A DNA stretch of 64,000 nucleotides from the NCBI GenBank assembly GCA_012861695.1, contig JAAOOA010000134.1, positions 243,501 through 307,500 of the forward strand, written 5' to 3'. Source of the stretch: Trematomus loennbergii. Lineage: Eukaryota; Chordata; Actinopteri; Perciformes; Nototheniidae. Of this stretch, positions 11,416 to 21,335 are shown piece after piece. A program made the position numbers and the translations under genes. Position 1 is the stretch's first letter; every line of letters begins with the position of its first letter. Below the pieces are notes generated by a model. That model was not told where the DNA came from. It did no database searches and worked only from the letters and a program-made list of their open reading frames with translations.

Positions 11416-11586
11416 GTCTATTGTTTCAAGTTAGCTTGCTTTTACTAACATGCAGAACGCACGGTTATGGTACATTGTAGTGGATCAAATGAACGTAAAT
11501 CCTCTATGCCTCTAAGTTAATAAAACATGCCCAGACATGCAGTAAAAAAAAAGAAGAAAGAAAACGCGCGGCCTGCCGCCATTTTA
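11416..11586. repeat. Right arm of the 170-bp imperfect inverted repeat
   Basis: Starts TTGTTTCAAGTTAGCTTGC and ends GCCGCCATTTTAGG, pairing with 10093-10261. With the hAT MITE removed, the arms would be separated by only about 360 bp. Confidence 0.75.
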
Positions 11587-11829
11587 GGTTCGAATTTTCC
11601 AGAGAACTTTTGCAACACAAACGTTCCACTTTGAGATATAACTTAAAACAATATAAAAATACTGTCTTACACGTAAGTTAAATCATTTTTCAAGTGAGGC
11701 AGATATTAAATGTAGGCTAGCTAACAAGAGCTCAAATCAAACTAACACACCATGCGACACAAAGTGCATTAGATGCAGAAATTAATAAAACATCATTTAA
11801 ATACTGTGCAAAGGCAAGACGTAACTCAC

Positions 11830-11900
11830 CTGAGTAGTGCGGCCAAAAAAAGGATCAAGATTCCGGCAGTGAGTGCAATCAGCAAGGTGGGGAAAGTATT
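11830..11900 (-). CDS. Upstream exon of the uncharacterised gene (partial)
   Basis: Ends in a CTCAG|GTGAGT donor and joins in phase 0 to the 9675-9842 exon. It reads EYFPHLADCTHCRNLDPFFG then RTTQ. An in-frame stop lies just upstream, so the exon probably begins at the AG at 11901-11902. The C-x2-C pair suggests part of a zinc-binding motif, but too little is present to say. Further upstream exons or the start codon were not found. GC-rich sequence with ATGGCGG at 11930-12000 could be a promoter and first exon. Confidence 0.45.
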
Positions 11901-11930
11901 CTTAAAAGTATGAGCGATTTCAACCGAGGC

Positions 11931-12030
11931 GAGGAGCTAATGGCGGACTCTGGTGAAGGCATGGGTGAGAGAACGTCTACGCACGTCGGGGGCGGAGCAC
12001 ATACGTGATGACGTCAGACCAGCGTCAGAC
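11931..12030 (-). promoter_or_regulatory. Possible GC-rich promoter region of the uncharacterised gene
   Basis: A local GC-rich island (GGGGGCGGAG, TACGTGATGACGTCA, a CRE-like TGACGTCA) in otherwise AT-rich sequence, just upstream of the first exon found for the minus-strand gene. The promoter role is inferred only from composition and position. Confidence 0.25.
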
Positions 12031-12188
12031 AGATTCAGTAAAAATGTTTGAGTACAATCACCAATATGACCCAAAGTGGTTGAACACTGTATACACAATA
12101 TTAAAAATCAGTTCATAGTCATCAAAACATTAGCGGTGAATTAACTTTTTTAAATGTTTGAGTTAAAACAACCCATTTTCTTTCAGAA

Positions 12189-12790
12189 GCTTGTAATGTC
12201 GGTCTTGTTTAAATCCTATCTCTCTGACAGACATCAATTCATCTCCATTAACAACTCCAAATCCCCCACAGCCCCCGTCAATCATGGCGTCCCTCAGGGT
12301 TCTGTACTTGGTCCCCTTCTGTTCATCATCTACATCCTCCCAATTGGACAAATCCTCCCTCAACACCAACTCCAGTTCCACTGTTATGCTGATGACACAC
12401 AGCTCTACATCTCAACAAAATCAATTTCTCCAACCACACACTCCCAGCTCAGCACCTGCCTCACTGACATTACAATTTGGATCCAAAACAATTGTCTAAA
12501 ACTTAACTGTGACAAATCGGAACTTATAATCATTGGCCCAAACTCACTTACCCGCTCAACCCAAGATTTTTATCTTACCATCGATGGCTCCATTGTCAAC
12601 CCCTCCACTCACATCCGTAACCTTGGCATCATCCTCGACCCCACCCTCACTTTCCAACCAGGTCACAAAAAACGCTTTCTTCCATTTAAAGAACATCGCC
12701 CGCATCAGACCCATCCATGCCTTTATAACATCCCGACTGGATTACTGGATAACCTCCTGTCTGTCTTCTTCTGCTGTTCCCTTAAGTGTT
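12189..12790 (+). pseudogene. L2/CR1-group LINE ORF2, 3' half of RT
   Basis: Continuation of the RT interrupted at 5600. It resumes [18 protein letters not shown] and has [13 protein letters not shown] (about 12286), the catalytic [11 protein letters not shown] (about 12380) and [12 protein letters not shown]. Near 12660 the frame shifts and an internal deletion joins [12 protein letters not shown] to [12 protein letters not shown], a motif that normally follows some 20 residues later. The rest of the LINE (3' domain and UTR) is absent here. A separate L2 3' end lies at 38150-38690. Confidence 0.87.
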
Positions 12791-12845
12791 AACTTCCTGT
12801 CTGTCTTCTTCTACTGTTCCCTTTAGTGTTTATTTCCTGTCTGTT
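12750..12845. repeat. Short tandem repeat, unit about 40 bp
   Basis: Two full copies and a partial copy of CTTCCTGTCTGTCTTCTTCT-type units ending TTCCCTTTAGTGTT, at the truncated end of the LINE. Confidence 0.75.
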
Positions 12846-13437
12846 ATATAAAAATACTCATAGCAGAAATGTCACTGTCCTACACATCATTTGTTTACAA
12901 TGGCCGCGATATAATACAATTGGGCAATGGTAAACAAAATTAAAACACAGCATATAAAGTAAAGTAGATATTAGGTTAAGTGAAGGTTAAAGGATTTTAA
13001 TATTTGAAGGTTTACACTGACTTTTGCTTCTATTATTTTTGGGACAGAGTTAAAACAAAAAATGGTCCTGGAGTTTTAAAACCCACAATGTGAATTAGCA
13101 CTTAAATCTACTACATAGTTTATTTTTGAAAGACAAATTTAGCAAATGCACATGCTGTTAGATAATATATTGGCACAAGGCATTCAAAACATTCAATGTT
13201 TTCTTAAAGTCTGTGTCACTTTAAGGTACGATGCCAAAGGTGATTTCAAAACATGTTACCAATCATTTTTGAAATTCTACTCTGCAACGTCAAAATTGTA
13301 ATGCCAATTCTCATGTCTTACCATTTTTCATGACTAATTATACCAATTAAGGCCTCATTTTAAGATGCCTTTTAAGGAAACCCTGAATATAACCCGGGGG
13401 TGTAGGTGTGGGTAGTATTACAAGTATATATATTCAC
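12846..13437. other. No feature recognised
   Basis: AT-rich sequence. The missing C-terminal exons of the ogfod2-like gene would be expected here if the gene were complete; none was found. Confidence 0.5.
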
Positions 13438-13518
13438 CTGTCTCATATCCCCAAAATAAAGGTTTCCCTCTGTGAAGTCCTTTCCGAGGGAAACGTTCAG
13501 CGTGACCTCTGCGTTGTC
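13438..13518 (-). pseudogene. ogfod2: ogfod2-like exon: Fe(II)/2OG oxygenase core segment
   Basis: Reads DNAEVTLNVSLGKDFTEGNL then YFGDMRQ, ending at a GTGAAT donor (27 codons). It matches by memory the OGFOD2 segment in which HYDNAE, with the iron-binding His and Asp, precedes a TLNV-LGK-F-GG-LYFGG run. The Asp is present. The preceding residues read PV instead of the expected HY, and no acceptor is evident directly upstream, so the exon start looks damaged or fused. Family function: 2-oxoglutarate- and iron-dependent oxygenase, substrate not known to me. Confidence 0.72.
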
Positions 13519-13590
13519 GACAGGAGGCCAGAGATCAAAATGTCATGGCACCATAAGTATTAAATGTGAATGTGCAGTGAATAAATAGTG

Positions 13591-13698
13591 GTTCATGGTG
13601 TTGGGTCTTCCTTTGGGGGCGGAGGACTGCTCAAAGTGCTCCAGCTCCTCCACCAGCTGCTCACAGAAGCTTCTCTCAAACACCGGGAAGCAGAAACA
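13591..13698 (-). pseudogene. ogfod2: ogfod2-like exon: region before the oxygenase core
   Basis: Reads CFCFPVFERSFCEQLVEELE then HFEQSSAPKGRPNTMN. This is the conserved OGFOD2 stretch (PVF..FC..L.EELEHFEQS..PKGRPNTMN). In the family it continues Asn-Tyr-Gly and then runs to the His-x-Asp site. Here it is followed by noncoding sequence (CACTATTTATTC) without a donor, and only about 70 bp separates it from the next recognised segment. About 60-70 residues of the protein are therefore missing. No clear acceptor is seen upstream. Confidence 0.75.
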
Positions 13699-14467
13699 TG
13701 GGAATCAATGGTTATAAAGGGGGGAAACAGGTGCAGGGCTGACTGTTTTGTATTTAGTTTTGTTCATTATTAGGCCACTAGAGAAGAGGGTTTCTGTTCC
13801 TTTAATAAGTAATTAAAATGATATCCTGCTTTAAAAATACTCTTTGCTGAATCCTTTTAATTTGAGATCGTCATTAAAACAACTTCAATTTTACCAACTC
13901 CATCATCCTAAAAGGGAACATTTTTACAAATGTTTTTGTATGAGAGCTAATACTTCCCATGTTTTTGCTTTTTTAATACATTTAAAAATGGATTTTAAGA
14001 CATTTGTATGCCCTGTATAACCAAGCCTTACGTGATAGTATCTGTACACTTGGGATTCAACCACATTTTTTTAATAAAATGATATTTTCAATATAATTTT
14101 GAACTAAGACATAGCAAGCATAACAGTATGTATACTCTTTAAAGTCAACAGAGAAAAATGGGAATTATTCATTTGTGTTGCGTCAGCTTCACCTTTCAAC
14201 GTCTTTGTAATGTTTATAACTCACTACAGGAAAGGGAACACCCTAAAAAACATAATAGGGCCCTTTTAATATTTGGTTTAACTGTTAATTTCACTGTCTT
14301 TGTAACATATTTAAAATGTATTTCAGGACTTTTTTATATCCTGTATAACCGGGACTTGCATGGCACATGGCGTAATCTTCAGTCAACCAACAAATAAAAT
14401 GAAATCTACTGTAATTTACATTAAAAGTGCACATTATTCACGAAGAGGTCAAAGGTGAACCTCTCAC
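13699..14467. other. Intronic sequence of the ogfod2-like gene
   Basis: AT-rich. Two diverged copies of a segment ending in GCCCTGTATAACC / ATCCTGTATAACC (about 13940-14025 and 14265-14350) suggest an old tandem duplication. No gene recognised. Confidence 0.5.
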
Positions 14468-14566
14468 CTGCCTCCTCCTGCAGCAAGTCTCCGAGAGCCC
14501 CCCCCTGACGGCGCTGACTCGGCAGAAATCCACTATCTGCTTGAACTTTGGAGCGAGGTAGGACTC
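14468..14566 (-). pseudogene. ogfod2: ogfod2-like exon with homopolymer frameshift
   Basis: Bounded by CTCTCCTCAG and a GTGAGAGG donor. It starts ESYLAPKFKQIVDFCRVSAV, aligning to the OGFOD2 segment before the oxygenase domain. After a run of eight Gs the continuing frame gives nonsense, while the frame shifted by one gives ALGDLLQEEA, as expected for this protein. A one-base change in the G run therefore breaks the exon. Sequencing error is plausible at such a run. Confidence 0.7.
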
Positions 14567-14592
14567 CTGAGGAGAGAGGGGGGGGGGGGGGT

Positions 14593-14769
14593 TGCAGGTG
14601 TGTTTCAGCGATGTGTTACTGTATGCACACATTCATTACATGGCTGAGTTGAATACTCGATTCTGATTGTTCATTTTGGACTTTCCAGAGGTTGTCAATG
14701 CAGCTAGCAGACCGTTACTAAGGAGAACAGACCGTTGCTAAGGAGAACTCGCTGCTAATAATCCCTGCC
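14593..14769. other. No feature recognised
   Basis: Begins after a poly-G run (14580-14592). A short near-duplicate (CAGACCGTTACTAAGGAGAA / CAGACCGTTGCTAAGGAGAA) lies at 14707-14747. Confidence 0.5.
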
Positions 14770-14773
14770 TTAA

Positions 14774-15694
14774 CCTGTTAATCTGTTTTTCAGGTCTCAG
14801 GCTCGAAAATGACATTCCCAGAACAAATGACTATACCTTCACTTCTAAAAGGGGTAAATGAATAATCTTTTTTCTCAAAGCAATGATAAACCTGTGAGTT
14901 GGATTTAGAAGAGTCAGAATCAATATAGAATGGTTTTATTTTAAATTCAGATTGAACATATTAAAAGATGTAAATGATAGTGTCCGTCCAAAAAAAACAT
15001 GACTTATAGTGAAAACCACCCTTGAATGATGGGATAGTAGACTAAAAGCTTTAGGAATCCAAACTATAACATATACTAAGTACCCTGTATCAGGATTGAT
15101 GCAAAACAAGTGACATTTGACCTTTATAGAGAGGTTTAGAAGAAAAAAAACACTTCTGGGGTCATATGGGTGCATTTGCCATATCTCTGGCCCCCATAGG
15201 TCGATTTTGATGATTGACATCTCTTTTGAACCGTTAGAGCCAATAGAATCAAGGGGAAGTTCCTAAAATCCATCTAAACATTACCCATTGGTGAATGAGT
15301 GATGCGTAGCCAGAATGCCCAAAACCGGAAGCTGTCATACACTCTGGTAGCTATGATAGCAGCTATATGAAAACTCCGTAATTGACATAAATATGGTGAT
15401 GGATTATCAGTAATCATTTCAAAGTGACACAGCCTTCAGCCGCGTTTTTCTCGTTTTAATGCGATTGAACACAACTTTTGATCAGAAACAGCAAAAGGTA
15501 AGACATATTTGCTGTATTTGCTCCGTAAAGCTATGTCGTGTGATGTCTGGGTTTGCTTCCCATGCCACGATCACTCAGGGCTCATTTAAACGCTTCTTGT
15601 GAGACTTGTGTTTTGTTTCGGTAAAAATGGTTCGTATCGTCAGTTAGCTGAGTTTCTTCCCGTTAGGTGGGTATGACACATTCATAGTTTGTTA
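14774..15694 (+). mobile_element. Level 1 of nest: CCTGTTAAG-family TTAA element, left part
   Basis: Preceded by TTAA (14770-14773) and starting CCTGTTAATCTG. It carries the family motifs CAGGCTCGAAAATGACATT, GATTTTGATGATTGACA, CCGTTAGAGCCAATAGAATC, GTAAAAATGGTTCGTATCGT and GTGGGTATGACACATT. The element stops at GTTTGTTAA where another TTAA element is inserted. Its right part (AAGAAGCCCTGAGACACAG) resumes at about 24762. No transposase frame is present. Confidence 0.8.
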
Positions 15695-16089
15695 AAGGTT
15701 AAAGGTAGGGTAGGTAAGTTTGAGAAACCGGCTCGAGATACACTTTTTGTTATATTCCATGGAATGCTCTTAACATCCCAATAGCAATAGCCGCGTTCAC
15801 ACCGGAGTACTTTTCACCGTACTTTTCGCGTTTAGTTCCGTTAGTACCCCTTATGTCGCGTTCACACCAAAAATCGTACTTAATCTCGGGAACTTTTACC
15901 CCCATTTTTAGTGACCGCTGAGAGATCGTACTTTCCTGTGGGTAAAAAGTGCCCCAGTGCTGATTGGCTGGGCGAATTGCAAACCACGCCCCGTACAACT
16001 GTGAAAATGTTGTGTAGAGCGGCCATTGTTTTTCCTCGCTACAAAAACCCAGCGCACCGACGGAGAGTAGTTTGTTTTTGAAAGCAGTT

Positions 16090-17463
16090 ATGGCAAGCAT
16101 CAAGAAATGATGAGGAGGTGTCGACGCTTCTGGAGATCCACGCCGAGGATGCGACCCAGGGAATGCTACTGAAGCCAGTTCAGTAGCTTTCACTCGACCT
16201 GGGAATCGTGCACAGCCCCACGGCACACACCGGCTAAAAATAAAGAAACTCAGGCAGGACTACAAACGGCGGATTCAGTGGCCAACGAGGGCGACCACGA
16301 CGAAGGTAAAATCAACTACATGCACTGGGGTTTTAATCTGCACAATAATGGTCTCAGATGTACTTTTATTTGCTCAGTAGATCAAGCTAGCCATGCTAGG
16401 CGGAATAGGCTAACACGGCCCCGAGCTAGCTAATCTGCTAGCTAGATATTCTCGGCGCTATGAAAACGTTTTGACTTGTGAATAACTGTGTAGTGTTTCT
16501 GTAATTTGCTTCACTAACTCATGGCACTAATCGTCTGTTTCAGGCGAGGATGGACAACTCTCGGATTGGAAACAAGCGTGCTTTGCATTCTAGATCACAG
16601 CGCTTGGTCGTCGTCCTTACCAGCAAACCAAACGCAAAGGTACACACACTGTAACTTTGTCTTGAAAGAACGTTACGCATCGAACTGATGTTCACAATCA
16701 TGTTTATTTCCTTCTTGGTACAATTATGAAACAGCGTGAAAACGTATTCGCCTAGACCGGCATTTACAAATGTTCGCGCCTTTTTACTCTCTCACAAACA
16801 TTGTAAACATCCGGGCTAGAGGTCACATGACTTCCGGTAAGAACTTGCCTCAACAACATTAAACAAAGTTCAAGCATACATGAAGCACTCTTCAAAAAGG
16901 AACAATCCTCCGTGTTTGAACCTCTTAAATCGCTGCATAGCCGATTTATTTGGACTGGATTATCCCAGAGAGGCTAAACATTCTTTACAACACAGTTTCA
17001 GATTTGTGAAACCTTAATTCTATTTGTGAAAATACAAAAAAGAGAGATTTCAGTGCTTTTTCGCATCCTGGCCACATTAGACCAGGTCCTGATCTAAAAC
17101 CACTCTACCTAGACTCATCAAATCTGGACTGGATTATCCCAGAGAGTCAAAAGATTCTTTATAAGACAGTTTCAGATTTGTGAAACCTTAATTCTATTTG
17201 TGAAAATACAAAAAAAACATTCCTAGTATGTTGTAAAACTACATGGCGACTAAACAGATCTTGTATCTTGCTTATTTTCCCCTCTTAGGAAAGCGGACAC
17301 GGGATGCAAATTTCTTTGACACCGTCCAGGCGTTGGAGGACCGGCGTGCCGTGGTGAAAGAGTCAATGCACGGGGATCAGATGGTGCTGTTCACCAAGGC
17401 CCAGGAAACGGAGGACAAGATGCTCACCAGTTCATTTTATATTATTGTTATTACTGTTATTAT
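16090..17463 (+). pseudogene. Myb/SANT-like protein gene of the outer Harbinger (broken)
   Basis: Three decayed exons parallel the better copy at 22852-21336. Exon 1 (about 16090-16303) has lost much of the SANT domain but keeps GDHDE before a GTAAAA donor. Exon 2 (16543-16640) has stops. Exon 3 (17290-17463) is well kept, reading KRTRDANFFDTVQALEDRR and FTKAQETEDKMLTS, and then runs into unrelated sequence. In active elements this DNA-binding protein helps carry the transposase to the nucleus and the element ends. Near 16955-17215 the intron contains an 88-bp tandem-like duplication (CTGGACTGGATTATCCCAGA). Confidence 0.78.
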
Positions 17464-17467
17464 ATAG

Positions 17468-18030
17468 TCTTGATACAACTGACACTTTATTTTATATTGA
17501 TAATGTTAATTTACATGTACAACTTCTATTTTATTTACATTAAAACAGATCCTGTATCTTGCTTATTTCTCCTGACACTTTATCTTTAGTGACCTGTGTA
17601 GCATCCTATACATCACATGTAAGTGATTATTCTGATACCATCATGTTTCATCGGTTATAAACTGGCAAAGCTTTATTTGTCATTTATCATCAATGTTGCA
17701 ACCTTGTGGAGGAATGGCAGGGGCACATACACAAATATGATAATTTATATCATTTTAAATATTATTTGACCTAAACTAAATGTTTTTATGATTGTCCTCT
17801 GAGGAGGACATGGGGATTTGCAAACTTTTAATTCCCCCCCCCATTTTACACAACACAAAATGGAGTCCACTATGGGCCGAAACTAACATGTAGGTTTCCA
17901 TAGTGTTTATGGCAGACGGATGCAGTGGGTCTCAGGAAGATATATATATAATAAAGGTGGGTTTGCTGCTGAGCATATTTACTGTGCATACAACACACCT
18001 GGCACAGTTTATTGTTATTATATTGCCACA
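17468..18030. other. 3' spacer of the outer Harbinger
   Basis: Sequence between the convergent genes of the outer element. Parts (AACTGACACTTTATTTTATA, the CATCATGTTTCATCGG region, ATGGGCCGAAACTAACATG) recur in inverted order at 20380-21180 in the inner element, confirming common origin. No gene. Confidence 0.65.
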
Positions 18031-18894
18031 CTGTACACCAGAGGTGGGACCAAGTCATGGTTTTGCAAGTCCAAGTCAAGTCTCAAGTCAGGATGGGCAA
18101 GTTCAAGTCAAGTCCAAGTCCTAAACTTTGACAAAACGAGTCTTAAACAAGTCATTATGTGCTTTTCATCAAATGTAATGACATCGATCAACAGAATAAT
18201 ACTTAATAATTAAACTGCTCTTTATTAGTCACATTAATACTGTAATAATCTATTTTCTCTCTGCTGGTAAAGTAACGTGTTTTCTTCTATTTTAAGAGGG
18301 ATCAGTAAGGTAAGGCTACCGTGACGGTTTGATTCAGAAGGAGTTTAATTGATAAGATCCCTGATGTTGAGGTGACCAGAATGTTTATTCCACTGTGTAC
18401 AGCATGTTATAAGGGACCCACAATCTATCTTTATGCAAGGGATAATGTGCAGCGAGGCGTCTCTATGGGGAAGAGACCACCTGAATCTAGATCCCTCTGC
18501 AGGTGGTACTTTAAGTATATTTTGATGCTAATACTTTTGTACTTTTACTTGTAACATTTGAATGCAGGACTTTTTATTGTAACCGAGTATTCCTACACTC
18601 TGGTACTTTTACTCAAGTACAAGATCTGAACTTCTCCCACCTCTGACAATAAATCCTGAGTGGTTACCAAAAAAAAACCCTGCTCTGAAGGTTATTTTCA
18701 TTTTACAAATCCTGCACTCAGCTTTGCTTTCTCCAATAGCCGCGTTCACACCAAGTACTTTCCTGTACTTAGTTCCGGCACTAAGAGCCCTGGCGCTTTT
18801 AACCCCAGGGCACTTTACGCAAATGAGCCGCTGACGTCACTTCTTCTTCTTCTGCGTTGCTTTACTGGCAGGCCACAAACCACTTCACGGCGAG

Positions 18895-18967
18895 TACAGT
18901 AGGTGGCGGTAAGCACCTTAAAGTTGTTTGCAATCCGCTACAAAAACAAGAGAAGAAGAAGAAGAAA
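18895..18967 (+). repeat. I/Nimb LINE 3' tail captured in the Harbinger leader
   Basis: GTACAGTAGGTGGCGGTAAG then TTGTTTGCAATCCGC and a GAAGAAGAAG run. The same tail ends LINE copies at 32437-32497 and 39655-39719, and it is present in reverse at 24185-24260 in the other Harbinger. Confidence 0.8.
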
Positions 18968-19008
18968 AACTTCCCGCGTATACTGTCTGTTGTTACCTTC
19001 CGACCTCA

Positions 19009-20257
19009 GACATGATGGAGATGGAGTCGACTGAAGTTGTGCTGTTTGTGCTCATGCTATACAGCTTTGTGACTTCGTTAATGCGGCCTGAGCCTATTCG
19101 GATCCGGAGCCGCCACACGTCGAATGCTATGGCAAAGTTTATTCAGCAACAAAGGCAGTTTAAAAGCCTTAGGAAAAGGATTGGCCGACGGAAAGCACAC
19201 ATGACTGCCATGTTTCACCGTCGGATGGCTGATGACGATGAGCGTTTTCACGCCGTAAGAACAGCAATGGTAAGTTCAGTAATTATTAATACTATCTAAT
19301 GTAGGATTTGTGGAGTTATGTAGAGCTAATTTGCGCCTTTGTATGTGTTCCAGATATGCAAATACTACCAACTTCCGGGAGTGTGTCCCTGTGGCGAAAA
19401 AAATCGCCATAGCACTGTGGAAACTTGCGACCAACTCTGAGTACAGGACCATCTCTCATTTGTTTGGAGTCGGCAGATCTACAGTGGTGTTACTGTGTGC
19501 ACGAGTTCTGCTCCTCTGTTGTGAGCATACTCCTTTGTGAGTTCATGCCATGGCCGAACGCTGAGAAGTTAGAGGAGATGGCGTTACATTTTGAGCGCAG
19601 ATGGGGTGTGCCACAGTGTGTAGGTGCAGTAGATGGATCACACATCCCCATTCTGAGACCAGAGGAATACCACAACGAGTATTTCAACCGCAAAGGCTGG
19701 CACTCGCTCGTCCTGCAGGGTGTTGTGGATGGTAGAGGCCTCTTTTGGAATGTTTTGTTGGCTTACCAGGTAGCATGCATGATAGCAGAGTGTTTGGCAT
19801 GTCATCACTGTGTAGTTTTGCGGATAAGGGTGGTCTACTTCCTCATGTAACAAAGAATATTGGTGGACATGATGTGGGTTACTATATCCTTGGTGACTCA
19901 GCCTACACCCTGCAAAGATGGCTGATGAAACCTTTCCAAGGAAGGCTCACACCCGAGCAACTTGTGTACAATCACAAAACAAGCCGAGCACGGGTGGTGG
20001 TGGAGAACGCTTTTGGCAGATTGAAGGGCAGGTGGCGGTGCCTGATGAAAAGAAACGACTGCAAGATGGACAAGATAAAAATCCAGGTGGCAGCATGTTG
20101 CGTGTTACATAACCTCTGTGAAAGTAATGATGATGAGTACAGGGACGAATGGACTGCCTTACCGGCGACCCAGCTTGATGGGCCAGCGCCAGCCATTGCC
20201 GAGGCTGGGGGGCAAGACACACGCACAGCCCTTATGAGGCATCTGAACAGCATGTAA
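19009..20257 (+). pseudogene. Harbinger (DDE) transposase of the inner element, broken
   Basis: Exon 1 begins [20 protein letters not shown] and ends MADDDERFHAVRTAM at a GTAAGT donor (19270). After an 83-bp intron (acceptor TGTTCCAG) it continues TNFRECVPVAKKIAIALWK and SEYRTISHLFGVGRSTV. The catalytic residues are recognisable: Asp in GAVDGSHIPI (about 19630), Asp in YYILGDSAYTL (about 19890) and Glu in [14 protein letters not shown] (about 20000). Lesions: about 50 residues appear missing around the intron, one inserted base near 19483 and one lost T near 19753. The stop follows RHLNSM, and polyadenylation-like AATAAA sites follow at 20274 and 20296. Inactive as it stands. Confidence 0.88.
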
Positions 20258-20299
20258 ATTGTACATTCTAAACAATAAATGTAAACATTATTGACAATA

Positions 20300-21335
20300 A
20301 AGCTGATCATTTCTACGGTGCTTTTGTCTCTCTTTCATTTTGCAGTCAAGACAGGCAACATTACAATAGTGTAATAGTAGCCAAAACTAACATACATGTT
20401 AGTAACTAAAGTGTCAGTTGTACATGTCACTAAACATTGTCAATATAAAATAAAGTGTCAGTTGTACTATATAATAACAGTAATAAATATAAAATAAGGA
20501 TCTGTTTAATCGCCAGTGGGGTTTTCTTTTGCACTCTCAAGACATAACATGAAATAGAACAATTTTATGTCGTAACTCTTCTATTATACGGCTCTGCTGT
20601 CAACAAATCTTGAAAATGGAGACGAGGGGAATGTAGAAATCGGTAAATAACTTCAGAAATGTATTGATAATTTGTTCTGCTTTTAATGTAAACTTCAATT
20701 CATAGTAAACTAGCTGCTTTTGAGCACTTACTTTACTTTTACATGGGCCATTTTGAACGTGACGTGACTGTATTCAAACTAAGTCACCATCTACCCTAGT
20801 TTCATTTGGTGCATCAAAGTCTTTATTTTGCCCTATGATGATACTAACCTAGCATTCACAACCCTAGTTTTTTTATGGTTTCATTTTGGAAATAAAAACA
20901 TAAAAAATGGAAACTTTCATGTCATTTTTGGCCCATAGTGGACTCCATGTTGTGTTGTGTGAAATGGGGGGGAATTAAAAGTTTGGTCAAATATTTAAAA
21001 TGATATAAATTATCATACATCTATCTTATCTCCACAAGGTTGATGATAAATAAATGACAAATAAAGCTTTGCCAGTTTATAACCGATGAAACATGATGGT
21101 ATCAGAATACTCACTTACATGTGATGTATAGGATGCTACACAGGTCACAAAAGATAAAGTGTCAGAAATAAGCAAGATGATTTAATCGCCATGTTGGTTT
21201 TATTTATTGCAGCATATGACATAACATGAAATGAGAACAATTTGTTATGTAAATAAAGTGACAAAGTGTCAGTTGGACATTATATAAAAAAAAAAGTGAT
21301 AACAGCAATAATATAAAACTAAACTATGCATAGGC
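20300..21335. other. Spacer between the convergent Harbinger genes
   Basis: AT-rich 3' flank of both genes. It repeats, inverted, sequence from the outer element's spacer (17468-18030). No coding seen. Confidence 0.7.

Larger units (their letters stand above)
5601..12188 (-). mobile_element. 6.6-kb insertion in a LINE carrying a multi-exon gene of unknown function
   Basis: The LINE RT is interrupted here and resumes after about 12189, so the block arrived as a unit. It starts CACTGTAAAACC with ACTCAAA just inside. The other end reads, on the minus strand, CTGAAAGAAAATGGG and then AACTCAAA, an imperfect inverted terminus. No clean target duplication could be resolved. Inside are at least five exon-like segments on the minus strand with GT-AG borders (listed separately), an AT microsatellite and two younger MITEs. 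CACTGTAAAA-type termini occur on fish DNA transposons. No DDE or other transposase motif is visible in the gene. Confidence 0.6.

Noticed and set aside
15750..16226. 158-codon minus-strand frame
   Set aside because: It lies across the Harbinger terminal repeats and the broken Myb-gene exon, antisense to it.
18660..18902. 80-codon frame spanning the Harbinger left end
   Set aside because: It crosses the insertion junction at 18738, so it cannot be an ancestral gene.
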